This document shows positions 6,595-8,297 of a stretch of DNA of 8,297 nt, piece by piece (the stretch's first letter is position 1; each line of letters starts with the position of its first letter). The stretch lies in assembly GCA_007131845.1 (NCBI GenBank), contig SLPT01000313.1, positions 1 through 8,297 on the forward strand, read 5' to 3'. This DNA comes from Desulfobacteraceae bacterium (GTDB lineage: Bacteria; Desulfobacterota; Desulfobacteria; Desulfobacterales; Desulfosalsimonadaceae). The position numbers and the translations under genes were made by a program. Under the pieces are notes generated by a model that saw only the letters and a list, made by a program, of their open reading frames with translations, did not search any database and had not been told where the DNA came from.

Positions 6595-6642
6595 TCTTTT
6601 GAGACCATGAAGGAGACGTTGGGTTCGTCGTCTACGACAGGC
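6595..6642 (-). pseudogene. Out-of-frame start of the receiver domain (VVDDEPNV remnant)
   Basis: On the - strand one frame reads CCT GTC GTA GAC GAC GAA, then CCC AAC GTC, giving PVVDDEPNV, the start of a receiver domain. The next residues needed to join the downstream gene (LHGLKRM) follow immediately in a different frame, with two surplus bases (TC at 6614-6613) after the GTC codon. Removing them gives a perfect receiver N-terminus: DDEPNVLHGLKRMLHG. The VVDDEPNV frame has no ATG, GTG or TTG between this point and an upstream stop, so a second indel near 6636-6650 is needed to connect it to the open frame upstream. Confidence 0.75.
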
Positions 6643-6793
6643 GTTTTTTGGATTCTTTCAGCGCTTGACGCTCCCGGAGAAGACTTTTGTGATCTTTCCG
6701 GATCTTCTTCAGGGCGCTTTCGGCTTGCCGCCGCTTTTCACGCTCCTTTTCCAGGTGACGGATCAGCTCTTCGCGGGTGGCGGTTTCGTTCAT
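6632..6793 (-). CDS. Short coiled-coil ORF (53 aa), possible N-terminal part of the HDOD response regulator
   Basis: This ORF encodes a highly charged, probably coiled-coil peptide from MNETATREELIRHLEKE to KESKKRLS, with the stop at 6632-6634. ATG 6793 has AGG 8 nt upstream. An in-frame ATG at 6799, overlapping the cytochrome stop as ATGA, would add two residues. Heptad-like spacing of Leu/Ile (LI..L, AL..I, LL...ALKE) supports a coiled coil. Its last residues, KESKKRL, fall exactly where a receiver's first strand would begin (KKRLxVVDDEPNV). It may therefore be the intact N-terminus of the broken receiver-HDOD gene and not a separate small protein. Both readings agree that the ORF is translationally coupled to the cytochrome gene. 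I do not recognise it as a named family. Confidence 0.5.
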   Translation of the reverse strand: MNETATREELIRHLEKEREKRRQAESALKKIRKDHKSLLRERQALKESKKRLS

Positions 6794-6795
6794 TA

Positions 6796-8121
6796 TCATT
6801 GCCTGATTTCAAGTTCTTTCCGGGCCATTTCGATGGACGGCACGGTGATTTCACCGATGTCCCATCCGTTGGCGGCTTCCTGGCTCATGGATCGGTACAG
6901 CAGGCGCACGGTGAGGGCTGCGATGCCGTCGTCCGGATCTGAGGGAAGAACAAAGCGCTGCTCATCGTGTTCCATGGGCGCAATCCGGCGGTCGTAGTAG
7001 ATGCCGTCGGCAAGCCAGCTTTTCTGGGTCGGGTTGCCGTCTGCGTCCCGGAACGTCTTGCGGTAGAAGACCGTGTCCGGGTCGATGTGGTTGCCGTCAA
7101 CCGGGTGGCCGGATGCATACACCGCCTCGCCGGCTTCGTTATACGCGGTGACTTCGAGCCATATTTTCCGGATGTAGGTGACGCCGGTGGGAATTTTATG
7201 GCCGGCGCCAATGTTTTTGACCCGTACGAGCAACTCGGTGCCGTCTTCCCCGGTTTTTGTTTCAGCTTCGATTTCGGCCGCGGCATCGAGCATTTTTCGC
7301 GCCAGCTCCGCCTTGTCGCTGTTTCCTGCCCGGTCGTGAAAGAACGCGCTGCCCCCGGGAAAGAAATGCGTGGCCACGTGATCCCGCTCCTCTCCCATGA
7401 AGCTCGATTTGCCGGGGTTTTTCTCAACGCCCGGACCGGGGGTCATGTGGCAGTCCTGGCAGCGGATGCCCTGCTCGGCATAGGGGCCCTGCTTCCAGTC
7501 GTCGTAGGTGTCGATTACCGTCGCGCCGGATGTCGGGTGAACCACGTTGTGACATGCTCCGCAGAAGGCCGGGTCTGTATGGATTTCCGAAAATTCAACA
7601 TCATGGTATGGAGAGTTCCCGTCGCCCCGGGGACCCCGTTTGACCCGGCCGGGTTCGGAGAGCGTCTGCACGTTGACCGGTTCCACCACTTCCCGGACGG
7701 TATGGCAGTAGTCGCAGGATACGCCTTTTTTTGAAATATCATCGAAGCGGCTGCCATCCGGCGGAGGTAGCTGCTGCGTGCGCCGGGCAATCGGTGCATG
7801 GCATTCCCCGCAGAATACATCCGTAAAGCCCTCCGTCTCCCGGCTGGCCTGCAGGTAATCCGGCTGGTAGAACGCATTTTCCCATGCAAATCGGTGCATG
7901 CTGCCAGACCATTGCGAATGGATTTCCTGGTGGCAGCTCAGGCATCTGTCGGGGCTTTCGAAAGCGCCTTCCTCGAAGGTGTTTTTTTCATCCAGTCCGG
8001 CACCGGACACGGCCGCGATGAGCACGCCGATGCATACAGCAGCCGCCGCAAGTATTGCTGTTTTTCCGGATTTCCAAAGGGGCCGCTTCGGCCGGTCGAT
8101 CGGGGTGGCGGTATTGTTCAT
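6796..8121 (-). CDS. Membrane-anchored pentaheme c-type cytochrome, cytochrome c554-like (441 aa)
   Basis: Five CxxCH heme-attachment motifs are seen: CLSCH (60-64), CGECH (104-108), CDYCH (136-140), CGACH (187-191) and CQDCH (221-225). Several other histidines (for example in SMHRFAW, EIHTDP, RDHVATHF) could be distal ligands. An uncleaved signal-anchor or signal peptide is at ~18-42 (KTAILAAAAVCIGVLIAAV), placing the protein outside the cytoplasmic membrane. Heme spacing and the opening CLSCHQEIHSQWSGSMH context resemble cytochrome c554/c-prime-type multiheme proteins. The C-terminal ~150 residues form a heme-free, probably beta-sandwich domain with the NIGAGHKIPTG motif known from other multiheme cytochromes. 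It likely carries electrons in the periplasm; its partners are unknown. Start 8121 is chosen because AAGGAG lies 6 nt upstream; an ATG at 8127 directly abuts that site and is too close. It is the first gene of the operon with the response regulators. Confidence 0.93.
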   Translation of the reverse strand: MNNTATPIDRPKRPLWKSGKTAILAAAAVCIGVLIAAVSGAGLDEKNTFEEGAFESPDRCLSCHQEIHSQWSGSMHRFAWENAFYQPDYLQASRETEGFTDVFCGECHAPIARRTQQLPPPDGSRFDDISKKGVSCDYCHTVREVVEPVNVQTLSEPGRVKRGPRGDGNSPYHDVEFSEIHTDPAFCGACHNVVHPTSGATVIDTYDDWKQGPYAEQGIRCQDCHMTPGPGVEKNPGKSSFMGEERDHVATHFFPGGSAFFHDRAGNSDKAELARKMLDAAAEIEAETKTGEDGTELLVRVKNIGAGHKIPTGVTYIRKIWLEVTAYNEAGEAVYASGHPVDGNHIDPDTVFYRKTFRDADGNPTQKSWLADGIYYDRRIAPMEHDEQRFVLPSDPDDGIAALTVRLLYRSMSQEAANGWDIGEITVPSIEMARKELEIRQ

Positions 8122-8169
8122 GGCCATCTCCTTGTATGAATTTTGAAGGCTTTGAAAAAAGTCCAATAT

Positions 8170-8185
8170 CTGCGCCTGCGCGCAG
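8170..8185. other. Small GC-rich hairpin in the cytochrome leader
   Basis: CTGCGC (8170-8175) and GCGCAG (8180-8185) form a perfect 6-bp stem around CTGC, about 50 nt upstream of the cytochrome start. In the transcribed (-) direction a run of six T follows some 10 nt later (within GGACTTTTTTC). It could therefore be a weak attenuator or a leader structure, but the gap to the T-run argues against a standard terminator. Confidence 0.3.
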
Positions 8186-8193
8186 CTTTTCAT

Positions 8194-8226
8194 GAATATA
8201 GGATGTGCTGACGAAGGAAGCGCATC
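8194..8226. repeat. Palindromic intergenic repeat, copy 2
   Basis: This copy matches 1393-1425 at 30 of 33 bases (differences at 8197, 8206 and 8220). It keeps the same layout: GATGTG (8202-8207), a 13-nt loop CTGACGAAGGAAG, and CGCATC (8221-8226), a 6-bp stem with one G-U. It lies about 75-105 bp upstream of the cytochrome start codon, so it may fall in the promoter or leader of the operon. Confidence 0.7.
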
Positions 8227-8282
8227 GTTATAACGCCGCCTTAACAAATCCCACGGGAGCCCCCCGGGAGAAGGACGTTTAT

Positions 8283-8297
8283 GATGCGCTTCCTTCG
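8283..8297. repeat. Palindromic intergenic repeat, copy 3, inverted and cut by the window end
   Basis: GATGCGCTTCCTTCG is the exact reverse complement of 8212-8226. Copies 2 and 3 thus form an inverted pair with 56 bp between them, like a head-to-head REP pair (BIME) or the ends of a small non-autonomous element. The copy probably continues beyond the window edge. Confidence 0.65.

Larger units (their letters stand above)
8122..8297. other. Intergenic leader/promoter region of the cytochrome operon
   Basis: No gene is supported in this 176-bp stretch. It holds the AAGGAG ribosome-binding site just upstream of 8121, the small GC hairpin, the two inverted repeat copies and, between them, a GC-rich stretch with two CGGGAG motifs. 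A TATATT box lies on the - strand at the left edge of copy 2 (about 8195-8200), but no -35 is found at 16-18 bp. The promoter is therefore not identified; a sigma-54 or regulator-dependent promoter beyond the window is possible. Confidence 0.4.

Noticed and set aside
8122..8247. N-terminal extension of the cytochrome to 8247
   Set aside because: It would put ~42 residues before the signal-anchor and run through the repeat element, while AAGGAG sits 6 nt before ATG 8121.
8283..8297. Integron attC site or insertion-sequence end
   Set aside because: There is no transposase, integrase or core-site motif in the window; a REP-like repeat explains all three copies more simply.

Overview
The window is about 8.3 kb of moderately GC-rich bacterial DNA. 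It carries a periplasmic five-heme c-type cytochrome, two HDOD-domain proteins, a receiver protein with a degenerate HD-GYP domain, a DUF523/DUF1722 fusion, an SRPBCC protein and a TPR protein. Together these suggest an anaerobic or microaerophilic Gram-negative bacterium, most likely a deltaproteobacterium (Desulfobacterota, sulfate-reducer type). That placement is inferred from gene families and codon usage, not from a phylogenetic marker.

Layout from left to right. (1) 1-329, + strand: the 3' end of a TPR protein. (2) 347-1279, - strand: a 310-residue protein of no family I recognise, convergent with the TPR gene. (3) 1280-1446: a spacer with an imperfect ATCCGTG-type tandem repeat and a palindromic repeat element. 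(4) 1447-2400, - strand: a DUF523+DUF1722 fusion with its own sigma-70-like promoter. (5) 2504-2959, + strand: a small SRPBCC protein, divergent from (4). (6) 2990-4033, - strand: a zinc-ribbon HDOD protein behind a near-consensus promoter and a leader of about 105 nt. (7) 8121 down to 4284, - strand: a tightly packed operon. It encodes a membrane-anchored pentaheme cytochrome, then a short coiled-coil ORF (TGA/ATG overlap), then a receiver-HDOD response regulator, then a receiver-degenerate-HD-GYP response regulator (8-nt overlap). (8) 8122-8297: a leader holding two inverted copies of the palindromic repeat seen at 1393-1429.

The most interesting region is the operon in (7). It ties an extracytoplasmic multiheme cytochrome to two cytoplasmic response regulators whose outputs are HD-superfamily domains. 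The second HD domain has lost its catalytic HD and GYP residues, and a zinc-ribbon HDOD protein lies immediately downstream. A redox-linked signalling module using HD-type domains as protein-interaction outputs is a reasonable inference but is not shown. The first regulator appears broken as sequenced: the start of its receiver (VVDDEPNV) is plainly encoded but in a different frame from the rest, with indels near 6613-6614 and between about 6636 and 6650. This is either a recent pseudogenisation or an assembly error.

I saw no tRNA, rRNA, CRISPR array, transposase or integrase.
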